64,000 bases of DNA from Streptomyces sp. NBC_01381 (GCF_026340305.1 NZ_JAPEPI010000003.1:310001-374000); one strand, 5' to 3'. Positions 42,803 through 50,999 are shown, numbered from the stretch's first letter. The notes: generated by a model not told the origin, from the sequence alone. Translations and numbers: made by a program.

Positions 42803-43243
42803 TCAGGCGAGGGCGGGCACGGTCAGGTCGAGGGTCAGACAGTTTCGCCAGTCGTTGGTGAAGACGGCGGTCGCCCCTTCGTGGCGCACACCCACGAACG
42901 GGTTGGAGCAGAACATGACGGCGATCCATCGCAAGGAGCGGTCGGCGTCGAGGCGGGCGAGGTAGCCGATGTTGCCCATCCCGCTGCCCCCGCCGGACAT
43001 CCATCCCGCCCCGTCCGGCAGCGGGCTCTCGAAGTTGGGGTGCACCTCGGTACAGCCGTCCTCCGCGACGGCCAAGGCCACGTCGACGGACCCACCGAGA
43101 CGGAAGGGGATCGGCTGCCCGGCGTCCGGGTGATAGGCCCCGGGGCCGTCCACGTGCAGCTCCAGGCCGGTGTCGTCCGGCCGGTAGAGGCCGTCACGGA
43201 ACGGCATCTCCCCTGCCGCCCACAGCCGTTCGATCAGTCCCAC
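42803..43243 (-). CDS. Conserved hypothetical protein
   Basis: I do not recognise a named family. The 146-residue soluble protein starts at GTG 43243 behind a GA-rich stretch and has good codon bias. It appears to be a single beta-rich domain (GLELHVDGPGAYHP, GSVDVALAV, WIAVMFCSNPFVGV) with no signal peptide, membrane helix or metal motif. The Gly-rich GWMSGGGSGMGNIGYLA loop is distinctive. It is followed by an AhpD-like gene and preceded by another small hypothetical gene on the same strand. Confidence 0.75.
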   Translation of the reverse strand: MGLIERLWAAGEMPFRDGLYRPDDTGLELHVDGPGAYHPDAGQPIPFRLGGSVDVALAVAEDGCTEVHPNFESPLPDGAGWMSGGGSGMGNIGYLARLDADRSLRWIAVMFCSNPFVGVRHEGATAVFTNDWRNCLTLDLTVPALA

Positions 43244-43266
43244 GACCCGCCCCCCACCTCTCTCCG

Positions 43267-43488
43267 CTAGCGCCGGTTGCGCGGGTGATTGCGCGCCGTA
43301 CGTTCATTGCCGTGCTTGTAGGCACCGGTCCAACGGGCCATCACCAGTTGGGCGTCGCCCGACTCGACCTCGGCGAGGAACTTCTCGGCGCGCGCGCCTC
43401 GCAGCGTGCCGGCCGGGCGGCCGTGGTGGGTGATCGTCACGCCGGCGTCGGAATGCTGCTCGTAGGCGAAACCGGAGGGTCTTGGCAT
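43267..43488 (-). CDS. Small conserved Streptomyces protein of unknown function
   Basis: The 73-residue protein (starting MPRPSGFAYEQH, ending in a basic KHGNERTARNHPRNRR tail) resembles a small family common in Streptomyces. The middle part, ITHHGRPAGTLRGARAEKFLAEV, looks like an antitoxin-like beta-hairpin/helix. The very basic C-terminus may contact nucleic acid. No partner toxin is evident. Function unknown. Confidence 0.72.
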   Translation of the reverse strand: MPRPSGFAYEQHSDAGVTITHHGRPAGTLRGARAEKFLAEVESGDAQLVMARWTGAYKHGNERTARNHPRNRR

Positions 43489-43646
43489 GGTCGGATGCTA
43501 GGCATCCGGGCCGCGGTTCCGTAACCGAATTTCGGTGGGTCTCGACGTGATGCGAAGGCAGGCACGCTCCCCGGAGTCCCAGAGATCGAGACGCGTCGGT
43601 CCATACCTTGAACACCCCCTTGCCGCAGCGGGAGTTCAGATCCACT

Positions 43647-43678
43647 ATTCCTATCAATCAGGTAGGGAAACTAGGAAT
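43647..43678. promoter_or_regulatory. Inverted repeat upstream of the SfnB-like oxidoreductase
   Basis: ATTCCTA (43647-43653) and TAGGAAT (43672-43678) form a perfect 7-bp inverted repeat in a locally AT-rich stretch. It encloses a second CCTA...TAGG pair (CCTATCAATCAGGTAGG). The element ends 15 bp before the GTG start and is a likely operator or core promoter. Confidence 0.5.
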
Positions 43679-43693
43679 CTGTGAGGCGTCCTC

Positions 43694-44890
43694 GTGACAA
43701 CGCTGATCCCCTCCGCCTCGCCGCGCGTCGTCCGGGAACTCGCCGACGACCTCGCCGTCGACGCGGACCTGCGCGACCGGGCGGGCAAGCCTCCGTTCGA
43801 CGAGGTCTCCCGGCTGCGCGAGGCGGGACTGCCCGCGCTCCTGACGCCGCCCGGCCCGGACGGCCGCGGCGTCGACTGGCGCACGGCGTGTTCGGCGGTC
43901 AGGGACATCGCGGCGGCTGACAGCTCCATCGCCGAACTCCTCGCGCACCACCACGCCCTGTCGTGGAGTCCGCGGCTCTTCGGCACGGCCGAGGACGCTG
44001 CCGCGCTCGCACTGCGCGCCGTACAGGAGCAGTGGCTCTGGGGCGGTGACATCGACCTGCCGGACGCGCAGACGAGCACCGGGCTCGCGCTCACGCCGGC
44101 CACCGACGGGTACGTCCTCAACGGCCGGCGGCCCCTGACCGCGGGCGTCGCCGTCGCCGACCGGCTCGTCCACACGGCGCGGCGCACGGACAGCGGCGCA
44201 TGGGTGGTCGTCCATGTGGACCCGGCCCACCCCGGAGTGTCGGCCGAGCCGGCGCACGATCTGCTCGGCCAGCGCCTGAGCGGGGCGGGCGGGGTCAGCT
44301 ACGACGACGTACCGGTGGCGGCGCACCAGGTGCTCGGCGGCGTTCCGGTGGACGAGCACGAGATCTCGCCGTTCACCGCGCTCGCTCCGCTGGCCCGTCG
44401 CCTGCTGCTCGTCCACGTCGGCCTGGGCAACGCGGAGGGCGCCCTGGCCGAGGCACGGGACATCAGCCGCGCCCTGCCGCGCGCCCGCCCGTCGACGGAT
44501 GCCGACAGCGGCGCGCAGTACGGGACACCGCCCGCCGATCCCTATCTGCTCCTCGCCTACGGGGAGTTGGCGACGTCCGTCCACAGTGCGGGCGCGGTGG
44601 TGGACCGTGCGGCGGAGGCCATGGCGCGCGGTCTTGCGGAGGGCCCCGCGCTCGGTGCGGACGAGCGCGCCGACATCGCGTTCCTCGTCGACGCGGCCGA
44701 AGCGGTCACCGCAGATTCCGCCCTGCACATCACGACCCGCGTCCTCGAACTCACCGCCGACGCCCCGGCCCTGGTGACCGACCCCGGCCTCGACCGCTTC
44801 TGGCGCAACGCCCGCGCCCTGACCGCGCACGGCTCCGCGGCGCACCGGCTCCGCGACATCGGCGAGCACTACCTCAACGGACTTCAGTAG
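43694..44890 (+). CDS. Acyl-CoA dehydrogenase-fold flavin oxidoreductase (SfnB/DszC-like)
   Basis: The 398-residue protein has the acyl-CoA dehydrogenase fold: a helical N-terminus, a central beta region (NGRRPLTAGVAVADRLVHTARR, WVVVHVDPAHPGVS) and a C-terminal helical bundle. It lacks the usual catalytic Glu context of beta-oxidation enzymes and looks more like the flavin-dependent monooxygenase-like subgroup (SfnB, DszC, sulfur acquisition oxidoreductases). A role in desulfurising organosulfur compounds is therefore plausible but unproven. GTG 43694 has only a weak GAGG upstream. A pronounced inverted repeat directly upstream suggests specific control, perhaps by the nearby Rrf2 regulator. 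Confidence 0.75.
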   Translation: MTTLIPSASPRVVRELADDLAVDADLRDRAGKPPFDEVSRLREAGLPALLTPPGPDGRGVDWRTACSAVRDIAAADSSIAELLAHHHALSWSPRLFGTAEDAAALALRAVQEQWLWGGDIDLPDAQTSTGLALTPATDGYVLNGRRPLTAGVAVADRLVHTARRTDSGAWVVVHVDPAHPGVSAEPAHDLLGQRLSGAGGVSYDDVPVAAHQVLGGVPVDEHEISPFTALAPLARRLLLVHVGLGNAEGALAEARDISRALPRARPSTDADSGAQYGTPPADPYLLLAYGELATSVHSAGAVVDRAAEAMARGLAEGPALGADERADIAFLVDAAEAVTADSALHITTRVLELTADAPALVTDPGLDRFWRNARALTAHGSAAHRLRDIGEHYLNGLQ

Positions 44891-44901
44891 GCGCCCCACG
44901 A

Positions 44902-45117
44902 TCAGCCGTCCGCCTTGATCTTCTTCATGGTGAGGTGGGATTCGAGGCGCAGCACGGCGGGCAGACCGCTGAGCTTGCCGGTGATGAACGCTTCATAGGC
45001 CTCGCGGTCGGTGGCGCTGACCTCGACGTCGACGAGGACTTCAAGGCCCCGGCCCAAAGCTTCGGGATCGATGACGGCCCGGTACCCGGCGACGACGTCT
45101 ACGCCGGATCGTTCGAG
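44902..45117 (-). pseudogene. Lrp/AsnC regulator, C-terminal remnant
   Basis: No start codon is usable, but the minus-strand frame ending at TGA 44902 reads LERSGVDVVAGYRAVIDPEA, then GRGLEVLVDVEVSATDREAYEAF and SGLPAVLRLESHLTMKKIK. This is the ligand-binding (RAM) half of an Lrp/AsnC protein with its entry strand. The helix-turn-helix half is gone: the homologous sequence stops at about 45117, where a plus-strand azlC remnant begins. This looks like the junction of a deletion that removed the divergent promoter region and both N-termini. Confidence 0.8.
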
Positions 45118-45437
45118 CCCTCCTGCTCATCGGCCTGGTCACCGCCGCCGCCCCGCTGGTTACGATCGCCGCCACCGCCTTCATGGTGAACGTCCGGCAC
45201 GTGTTCTACGCCCTGTCCTTCCCCCTGCACCGGGTGACCGGCCGCCTCGGCCAGGCGTACGGCACCTTCGCGCTCACCGACGAGGCGTACGCGCTGACCG
45301 CCGCCTGGATACCCGCCGGCGTCATGGTGATCCTGGTCGCCTACTGCCTGCACCTGTGGCGCCGCAACGCGCTCCTCAGCATCCTCGGCGGCACAACTGC
45401 CCATGTGATCCTGACCAGTACGGTCTTCGCCCGGTGA
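45117..45437 (+). pseudogene. Collapsed azlC-azlD branched-chain amino-acid exporter remnant
   Basis: Frame 45117-45437 reads LLLIGLVTAAAPLVTIAATA, FMVNVRHVFYALSFPLHRVTG and GTFALTDEAYALTAA, typical of AzlC. It then passes directly into WIPAGVMVILVAYCL and HLWRRNALLSILGGTTAHVI, typical of the second half of AzlD. At least three deletions are implied: the AzlC N-terminus, the AzlC/AzlD junction, and an internal piece of AzlD. The frame is still open (ATG 45183 gives 84 residues) but could not make a functional exporter. An Lrp regulator divergent from azlCD is a common arrangement, which explains the neighbouring remnant. Confidence 0.78.
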
Positions 45438-45450
45438 CGCGTCCCGCCGC

Positions 45451-46923
45451 TCACATGAAGCGGCGGATCAGCCGTTCCTTCGCAGCCGTGAAGGGCGGGT
45501 AGACGGCCCGTACCGTGTCGGGAAGCAGCGGCTTGTCGAGGACGGCCTTGGTGTGGCTGAACGCCTCGATCGAGTACCGGCCGTGATAGCTGCCGATGCC
45601 GCTCTCGCCCACGCCGCCGAACGGCAGGCCCGGCATGGTGATATGGGCGTTGGGGAGCCCGAAGCCGACCGCCCCCGAAGAGGTCTCGGCCAGCAGTCGG
45701 CGCCGGGTCCGCCGGTGGGGCGTGAAGGCGTAGACGGCGAGCGGCTTCGGGCGGGCGTTCACGAACGCGATGGCCGAGTCCAGGTCGGGCACCGAAAGGA
45801 CCGGCAGGACGGGGCCGAAGATCTCCCCGTCCATCACGGGGGCGGCCGGGTCGACGTCGGCGAGCACCGTGGGGGCGAGGTAGCGCGATGCGCGGTCGTG
45901 CGTGCCGCCGGTGACCACGCGGCCGTCGCCGAGCAGGGCGGTGAGCCGGTCGAAGTGGCGTTCGTTGACGATGCGGCCGTAGTCGGGGCTGCGGGCGGGG
46001 TCCGCGCCGTACATCGAGGTGATGGCGTCGGCGATGTGGTCCGCCAAGGGGCCCGCGGTACCTCCGATGGCCAGGACGTAGTCGGGGGCGGTGCAGCTCT
46101 GTCCGGCGTTGAGGAACTTGCCCCAGGCGATCCGGCGTGCGGCGGCGGCCAGATCGGTGCCCGGCTCGACAAGGGCCGGGCATTTGCCGCCCAGTTCGAG
46201 GGTGACCGGGGTGAGGTGGCGGGCGGCGGCCGTCATGACGATCCGGCCGACCGTGCCGTTGCCCGTATAGAGGATGTGGTCGAAGCGCTGCTCAAGGAGC
46301 CGGGTGGTGCGCTCGGCGGCGCCCTCGACGACCGCGACCGCGTCCGGGTCGAGGTAGCGGGGCAGGAGCCGGGCCAGTGCGGCGGAGGTCGCGGGGGCCA
46401 GTTCGCTCGGCTTGAGCACGACGCAGTTGCCCGCGGCCAGGGCGCCCACCATCGGCGCGAGGGCGAGCATCACCGGGTAGTTCCACGGGCTGATGACCAG
46501 GACCACGCCGAGCGGTTCGCGCACCGTCCGGGCGCGGGCCGGGAGCATCGGCACCGGTACGGCGACACGGCGCGGGCGCAGCCAGCGCTCCAGGTGGCGC
46601 AGCGTGTGATCGATCTCGTTGACGACGAGGCCCAGCTCCGAAGTGTGCGTCTCCACCGGGCTCTTGCCCAGGTCGGCGGCGAGCGCCTCTGCGAACACCG
46701 GGGCCTGCTCGGTCAACAGGGCACGCAGAGCTCGCAGTTGACGGCGTCGCCAGGCCGTCGGACGCGTACGGCCCGCGTCGAAGGTCGCACGCAACCGGCC
46801 GACCGTGCCGGTGACGTCCTCGGTCTCGGCCTTGGTGTCGGTCTTGGTCTCGGCCTTGGTCTCGGTCTTGGTCTCGGCCGCGCCCAACCCCTGTGCCCCG
46901 TCAGCGAGTAGTTCCTGTCCCAC
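45451..46923 (-). CDS. NAD(P)-dependent aldehyde dehydrogenase family protein
   Basis: The 490-residue enzyme starts at GTG 46923 behind GAGGAGGGGG. It shows class 3-like ALDH motifs: VISPWNYPVMLALAPMVGALAAGNCVVLKPSE, LYTGNGTVGRIV, the catalytic Glu in TLELGGKCP and the catalytic Cys in NAGQSCTAPDYVL, then DGEIFGPVLPV and GLPFGGVGESGIGSYHG. It oxidises an aldehyde to the acid in the cytoplasm. The N-terminus carries a low-complexity Glu/Thr/Lys tract (ETKTETKAETKTDTK) encoded by 12-bp tandem repeats. It is divergent from a TetR gene, with two operator-like palindromes between the starts, so it is probably aldehyde- or xenobiotic-inducible. Confidence 0.92.
   Translation of the reverse strand: MGQELLADGAQGLGAAETKTETKAETKTDTKAETEDVTGTVGRLRATFDAGRTRPTAWRRRQLRALRALLTEQAPVFAEALAADLGKSPVETHTSELGLVVNEIDHTLRHLERWLRPRRVAVPVPMLPARARTVREPLGVVLVISPWNYPVMLALAPMVGALAAGNCVVLKPSELAPATSAALARLLPRYLDPDAVAVVEGAAERTTRLLEQRFDHILYTGNGTVGRIVMTAAARHLTPVTLELGGKCPALVEPGTDLAAAARRIAWGKFLNAGQSCTAPDYVLAIGGTAGPLADHIADAITSMYGADPARSPDYGRIVNERHFDRLTALLGDGRVVTGGTHDRASRYLAPTVLADVDPAAPVMDGEIFGPVLPVLSVPDLDSAIAFVNARPKPLAVYAFTPHRRTRRRLLAETSSGAVGFGLPNAHITMPGLPFGGVGESGIGSYHGRYSIEAFSHTKAVLDKPLLPDTVRAVYPPFTAAKERLIRRFM
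46819..46878. repeat. Five-unit 12-bp tandem repeat inside the aldehyde dehydrogenase gene
   Basis: Units of the form CTTGGTCTCGGC/T run from 46819 to 46878 with one or two substitutions each. On the coding strand they encode alternating Glu/Thr/Lys residues in a likely disordered N-terminal tail. The 12-bp period keeps the frame when copy number changes. Confidence 0.85.
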
Positions 46924-46944
46924 GGCAGTCCCCCTCCTCGGAAT

Positions 46945-47016
46945 GCAACGGTGCGTTGCGTTTGAAACGACCGTAGCCGCCCAACCACCCATATGCAACG
47001 CACCGTTGTGTTGCAT
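46945..47016. promoter_or_regulatory. Twin TetR operators between aldehyde dehydrogenase and tetR
   Basis: Site 1, GCAACGGTGCGTTGC (46945-46959), is a 6-3-6 palindrome. Site 2 (46995-47009) is its reverse complement with one mismatch, inside a wider ATGCAAC...GTTGCAT repeat (46993-47016). The first lies 22 bp before the dehydrogenase start and the second 14 bp before the tetR start, as expected for repression of both genes. Confidence 0.78.
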
Positions 47017-47029
47017 TAGGCTCCGGGGC

Positions 47030-47620
47030 ATGACGACGAATCAGCGCCCGCAGCCCGCACCGGGCAGTGGGCCGCGCCGCAAGCGGCAGATCTTCGACGC
47101 CACTCTGCGGGCGCTGGCACGCGACGGCTTCGCATCCATGACGATCGAGGGCATCGCCGAGGAGTCCGGCGTCAACAAGACGACGATCTACCGCTGGTGG
47201 CCCTCCAAGTCGGCGCTGCTCGGCGCGGCGATGATCGACGCGCCGCTCCTCGAACTGCCCATGCCCGACACGGGAGATCTCCGCGGGGACCTGGAGCAAC
47301 TGGTCGACAACCTCATCAAGCTGCTGACCGGACAGCCCTCGGGGTCGGTCGCGCGGGCCGTGCTGGGCGCCGCGCTCGGCGACGCGGGACTCGCGACGTA
47401 CATCAGGGACTTCTTCGCCGACCGCCTCGCCCGCGAGCAGGCGGTGGTCGACCGCGCCGTCGAACGGGGCGAACTGCCGCCCGGCACCGACACGATGCTC
47501 CTGATGGACCTGCTGGCGGGTGCGGTCTGGCTGCGCGCGGTCTTCCGCCGCCTGCCACTGGACGAGGACTTCGCCCGCCGGACCGTCGCCGCCGTACTCG
47601 ACGGCGTACGCGCCACTTGA
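47030..47620 (+). CDS. TetR family transcriptional repressor
   Basis: The 196-residue protein has a TetR DNA-binding domain (RRKRQIFDATLRALARDGFASMTIEGIAEESGVNKTTIYRWWPSKSALL, residues about 15-65). A C-terminal ligand-binding domain of the TetR_C_16/AcrR-like type follows (LEQLVDNLIKLLTG..., FADRLAREQAVVDRAVERGELP). ATG 47030 is directly preceded by operator site 2 and has no strong ribosome binding site, so the mRNA may be leaderless. It should repress itself and the divergent aldehyde dehydrogenase. Confidence 0.93.
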   Translation: MTTNQRPQPAPGSGPRRKRQIFDATLRALARDGFASMTIEGIAEESGVNKTTIYRWWPSKSALLGAAMIDAPLLELPMPDTGDLRGDLEQLVDNLIKLLTGQPSGSVARAVLGAALGDAGLATYIRDFFADRLAREQAVVDRAVERGELPPGTDTMLLMDLLAGAVWLRAVFRRLPLDEDFARRTVAAVLDGVRAT

Positions 47621-47793
47621 GGTCGTTTGTCCCGTCCATGACATCGTCACACAGTCGACGCACAACGTTCATACAGTGATGCGCTCACCCGTGCCACTCT
47701 CCCGTTGGCCCACTTGTCAACTCGCGTAGATCGCGGGTCCCGTTGGAGGGGATCCGCGGTCCGCCCGAGCCTCCGGGAGAGGACACCCCCCAC

Positions 47794-48615
47794 ATGCCCG
47801 TCCCTCATATACGTCGCTGGAAACCCCTCGCGATGACGGCCGCCGCGCTTCTCGTCGGGATCACCGTCCCGGCCGCCGCCGACGCCGCGACCTCGGCCCC
47901 CACGCCGGGCGCCGCACCCGTCAGCGCCTATGACGACACGTACTACCAGGACGCGCTCGGCAAGACCGGGCCCGAGCTGAAGAGCGCCCTGCACACGATC
48001 ATCAGCGACCAGACCAAGCTCTCGTACGACCAGGTCTGGGACGCGCTCAAGGTCACCGACGAGGATCCGGCCAACAGCAGCAACGTGCTCCTTCTCTACA
48101 CCAACCGCTCGCAGAGCAAGGGCAGCAACGGCGGCGACCCGGACCAGTGGAACCGCGAGCACGTGTGGGCCAAGTCCCACGGCGACTTCGGCACCGCGAC
48201 GGGACCCGGCACCGACATCCACCACCTGCGTCCCGAGGACGTGTCGGTCAACAGCACGCGCGGCAACAAGGACTTCGACAACGGCGGCAGCGCGGTCGGC
48301 GAGGCGCCCGGCAACTTCACGGACTCCGACTCCTTCGAGCCCCGTGACGCCGTCAAGGGCGATGTGGCCCGCATGATCCTGTACATGGCCGTGCGCTACG
48401 ACGGCGAGGACGGCTTCGCCGACCTCGAGCCCAACGACAAGGTCGACAACGGCAGCGCGCCCGCCATCGGGCGGCTCTCCGTGCTCAAGCAGTGGAGCGA
48501 CGAGGACCCGCCGGACGCGTTCGAGAAGAACCGCAACGACGTCATCTTCGACCAGTTCCAGCACAACCGGAACCCGTTCATCGATCACCCCGAGTGGGTC
48601 GAAGCGATCTGGTGA
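47794..48615 (+). CDS. Secreted endonuclease I family nuclease
   Basis: ATG 47794 gives 273 residues beginning with a Sec signal peptide (residues about 1-32, ending in an Ala-Ala-Asp-Ala region). The endonuclease I (EndA/Vvn-like beta-beta-alpha-metal) motifs are clear: QWNREHVWAKSHGDFG with the catalytic His, IHHLRPEDVSVNSTRGNKDF and the terminal NPFIDHPEWVEAIW. It probably degrades extracellular DNA or RNA for phosphate and nucleoside scavenging. It has no cotranscribed neighbour. The upstream 170 bp contain no identified operator. Confidence 0.9.
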   Translation: MPVPHIRRWKPLAMTAAALLVGITVPAAADAATSAPTPGAAPVSAYDDTYYQDALGKTGPELKSALHTIISDQTKLSYDQVWDALKVTDEDPANSSNVLLLYTNRSQSKGSNGGDPDQWNREHVWAKSHGDFGTATGPGTDIHHLRPEDVSVNSTRGNKDFDNGGSAVGEAPGNFTDSDSFEPRDAVKGDVARMILYMAVRYDGEDGFADLEPNDKVDNGSAPAIGRLSVLKQWSDEDPPDAFEKNRNDVIFDQFQHNRNPFIDHPEWVEAIW

Positions 48616-48692
48616 ACCCCTGCCGATGTGGGGCGGTGCGCGGGCCCGGCTCCCGGAGCACGCGCCACCGCCCCACTTCGGCTGACGTGGCG

Positions 48693-49670
48693 TCAGGAGA
48701 CCACGTCTGCCAGCGGTTTGCCCTCCAGGTGACCCGCCACGTTCTGGATCGCGGCGAGGCCGATGCGGACCAGCGTCTCGCGCGTGACGCCCGCGACATG
48801 CGGGGAGAGCACCACGTTCGGCGCCTTGAGCAGCCGCAGAGCGGCGGTGGGCGGCTCCGGGTCGAACACGTCGATGCCCGCCCCGGCCAGCGTGCCGGCC
48901 GTGAGCGCGTCGGCGAGGGCGTCCTGGTCGATGAGCGCGCCGCGGGCCGTGTTGACGACGAAGGCCGTCGGCTTCAGGAGGGCGAGGCGCTCGGCGTCCA
49001 GGAGGTGGCGTGTCTTGTCGTTCAGCGGGGCGTGCAGGGTTACGTAGTCGGATGTACGCAGGAGCTCATCGAGCTCGACGTGACGCGCGCCGCCGAGGCG
49101 GGCCTCCGTCTCCGCGCCCACCGAGCTCGGTCCGGCGTAGACGATGGACATGTCGAACACGACCGCGCGGCGCGCGACTTCCTCGCCGATGTGGCCGAGC
49201 CCCACGATGCCCAGCGTCTTGCCGGACAGCTCCGTGATGGACTGCTGAAGGCGGGGCAGCGCCCAGTCGGCCTCGGTCAGCGCGGTGTGCGCCGGGATCA
49301 GCTGCTTGGCCAGGGCCAGCATGAGGGCGAAGGTCTGCTCGGCGACGTTCTGCTTCTCGGCGCCGCTGGAGCCGATCGAGCAGACGGCTACGGAACGGGC
49401 GCGGGCCGCGTCCAGATCGACGTAGTCGAAGCCGTGGCTCGCGCACTGGATGACCTCGAGGCCGGGTGCCGCCGCGATGTGCTCGGCGGTCACGGGAGCC
49501 AGGCCCGTGACGATGATGTGCGCCTCGCGGAGGGCCGCTGGGTCCTCGTCGGCCGCCTCCACGACGGTGACGTGGGCCGACGGGGGAAGGAGCCCGGCGA
49601 GTGCCCCTCCGGCGGCGCGGCCGCCCACGTGCGGCGAGACGATGGCCAGGACGTTCTTCACGGCGGTCAT
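48693..49670 (-). CDS. D-isomer-specific 2-hydroxyacid dehydrogenase
   Basis: The 325-residue enzyme has a Rossmann NAD-binding core (LGIVGLGHIGEEVARRAVVF near residue 150). The family catalytic set is present: the Arg in VVNTARGALID, the Glu in the GAGIDVFDPEPP region and the His in VVLSPHVAG. It interconverts a 2-oxoacid and a D-2-hydroxyacid in the cytoplasm. ATG 49670 overlaps the stop of the upstream alpha-hydroxyacid oxidase (ATGA), so the two enzymes are made together and may act on the same or linked hydroxy/oxo acids. Confidence 0.92.
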   Translation of the reverse strand: MTAVKNVLAIVSPHVGGRAAGGALAGLLPPSAHVTVVEAADEDPAALREAHIIVTGLAPVTAEHIAAAPGLEVIQCASHGFDYVDLDAARARSVAVCSIGSSGAEKQNVAEQTFALMLALAKQLIPAHTALTEADWALPRLQQSITELSGKTLGIVGLGHIGEEVARRAVVFDMSIVYAGPSSVGAETEARLGGARHVELDELLRTSDYVTLHAPLNDKTRHLLDAERLALLKPTAFVVNTARGALIDQDALADALTAGTLAGAGIDVFDPEPPTAALRLLKAPNVVLSPHVAGVTRETLVRIGLAAIQNVAGHLEGKPLADVVS

Positions 49671-50842
49671 GCGGTCTCCTCGATCAGGTCGTCGGGGGTG
49701 AGGGATGCGGGCCCGGCGTGCCCGGACAGGGCCAGCGTGAGGTCGAGCTCGGCGAGCAGACAGCGGATCACGTGGTCGACGCCCGCCTGGCCGTCCAGGC
49801 CGAGGCCATAGGCGTACGGCCGTCCCACCAGTACGGACTTGGCGCCCAGTGCGAGCGCCTTGAAGATGTCGTCACCGGTGCGGATCCCGCTGTCGAACAG
49901 CACGGTGAGCCGGTCGCCGACCGCCTCCACCACGCGCGGCAGGGCGTCGGCGGCCGCCACGGAGCCCGCGACCTGGCGGCCGCCGTGGTTGGAGACCACC
50001 ACGCCGTCCATGCCCACGTCGGCGGCGCGGCGCGCGTCGTCCGGGTGCAGGATGCCCTTCAGGACGATCGGTCCGTCCCAGTTCTCCCGCAGGAACTGCA
50101 GGTCGGGCCAGGTCTTCGCGGGGTCCGCGAACATGCCCACGAAATGCATCACGGCCGCGTTCGGGTCCTCGTGCACCGGCTTGGCGAGGCCCGCCTGGAA
50201 CGCCGGGTCGCTGAAGTAGTTGGCGGTGCCCACGCCGTGCAGGAAGGGCAGGTACGCCTGGTCGAGATCGCGCGGCCGCCAAGCGAGCAGCGGGGTGTCG
50301 AGCGTGACGAACAGCGCGGTGAACCCGGCGGCCTTCGCCCGGTCCAGGAAGCTCTTGGTGACGTCACGGTCCTTGGCCCAGTACAGCTGGAACCACCGCT
50401 GCGCGTCGCCCATCTCCTTGGCGACCTGCTCCATCGGCGTGCTGGACGCCGAGGACAGGATGTAGGGCACGCCACGGGCCGCGGCCGCGCGGGCGGCGGC
50501 GGACTCGCCCTCCGGGTGCATGATCGACAGGACGCCGACGGGCGCGAGGGCGAGCGGGGCGGGCAGTTGGTGCCCGAGCACCTCCACGGACAGATCACGT
50601 TCGTGTACGTCGCGCAGCATGCGCGGCACGATCCGGCGCCGCTCGAGCGCCTCGCGGTTGGCGCGGGCGGTGCTGCCGTTGCCGGCGCTGCCCGCGACAT
50701 AGCCGACGGGGCCGGGCCCGAGCCGCTGCCCGGTCAGCTCCTCCAGGCGGGTCAGATCGGTGGGCAGGCGGGGCACCGCCCCGGTCATGCCGTTGAGATA
50801 GATCTCGTACTGGAAGTCCGCCCAGTGCGGCGAAGGCGTCAT
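49667..50842 (-). CDS. Lactate 2-monooxygenase-like FMN-dependent alpha-hydroxyacid oxidase
   Basis: The 391-residue protein belongs to the FMN-dependent alpha-hydroxyacid dehydrogenase family. Landmarks are APLALAPVGVLSIMHPEGE, RWFQLYWAKDRD, GPIVLKGILHPDDAR (active-site Lys), VVVSNHGGRQVAGS (catalytic His in SNHGGRQ), LFDSGIRTGDDIFKALALGAKSVLVGRPYAYGL. The N-terminus (HWADFQYEIYLNGMTG) and length fit the lactate 2-monooxygenase subgroup. It would oxidise L-lactate or a related 2-hydroxyacid with O2. The chosen start is ATG 50842. It is divergent from a PucR-type regulator and coupled to the 2-hydroxyacid dehydrogenase downstream. Confidence 0.9.
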   Translation of the reverse strand: MTPSPHWADFQYEIYLNGMTGAVPRLPTDLTRLEELTGQRLGPGPVGYVAGSAGNGSTARANREALERRRIVPRMLRDVHERDLSVEVLGHQLPAPLALAPVGVLSIMHPEGESAAARAAAARGVPYILSSASSTPMEQVAKEMGDAQRWFQLYWAKDRDVTKSFLDRAKAAGFTALFVTLDTPLLAWRPRDLDQAYLPFLHGVGTANYFSDPAFQAGLAKPVHEDPNAAVMHFVGMFADPAKTWPDLQFLRENWDGPIVLKGILHPDDARRAADVGMDGVVVSNHGGRQVAGSVAAADALPRVVEAVGDRLTVLFDSGIRTGDDIFKALALGAKSVLVGRPYAYGLGLDGQAGVDHVIRCLLAELDLTLALSGHAGPASLTPDDLIEETA

Positions 50843-50963
50843 GTGGTGGGTCCCGTCCGGTGTCCGTCGGTGTCCGTGAGACTGCGCGCTGTCTACCCGT
50901 CGATCCTTGCCACAGTGACAAGCGCCGTCCATGCCCGTACGCACCTTTTTCCGATGGGACCAT

Positions 50964-50999
50964 CACCCTGTGACAAACAAGCACCCCGTGACAAACAAG
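50964..50999 (+). repeat. Duplicated 18-bp unit at the start of the PucR-type gene
   Basis: CACCCTGTGACAAACAAG (50964-50981) is followed at once by a one-mismatch copy (50982-50999). Each carries a GTG that could serve as start codon. A related GTGACAAGC lies about 50 bp upstream in the divergent promoter region. Confidence 0.8.

Noticed and set aside
47640..47720. PHO-box-like direct repeats before the endonuclease gene
   Set aside because: Only loose matches to GTTCACC-type units without correct 11-bp spacing.
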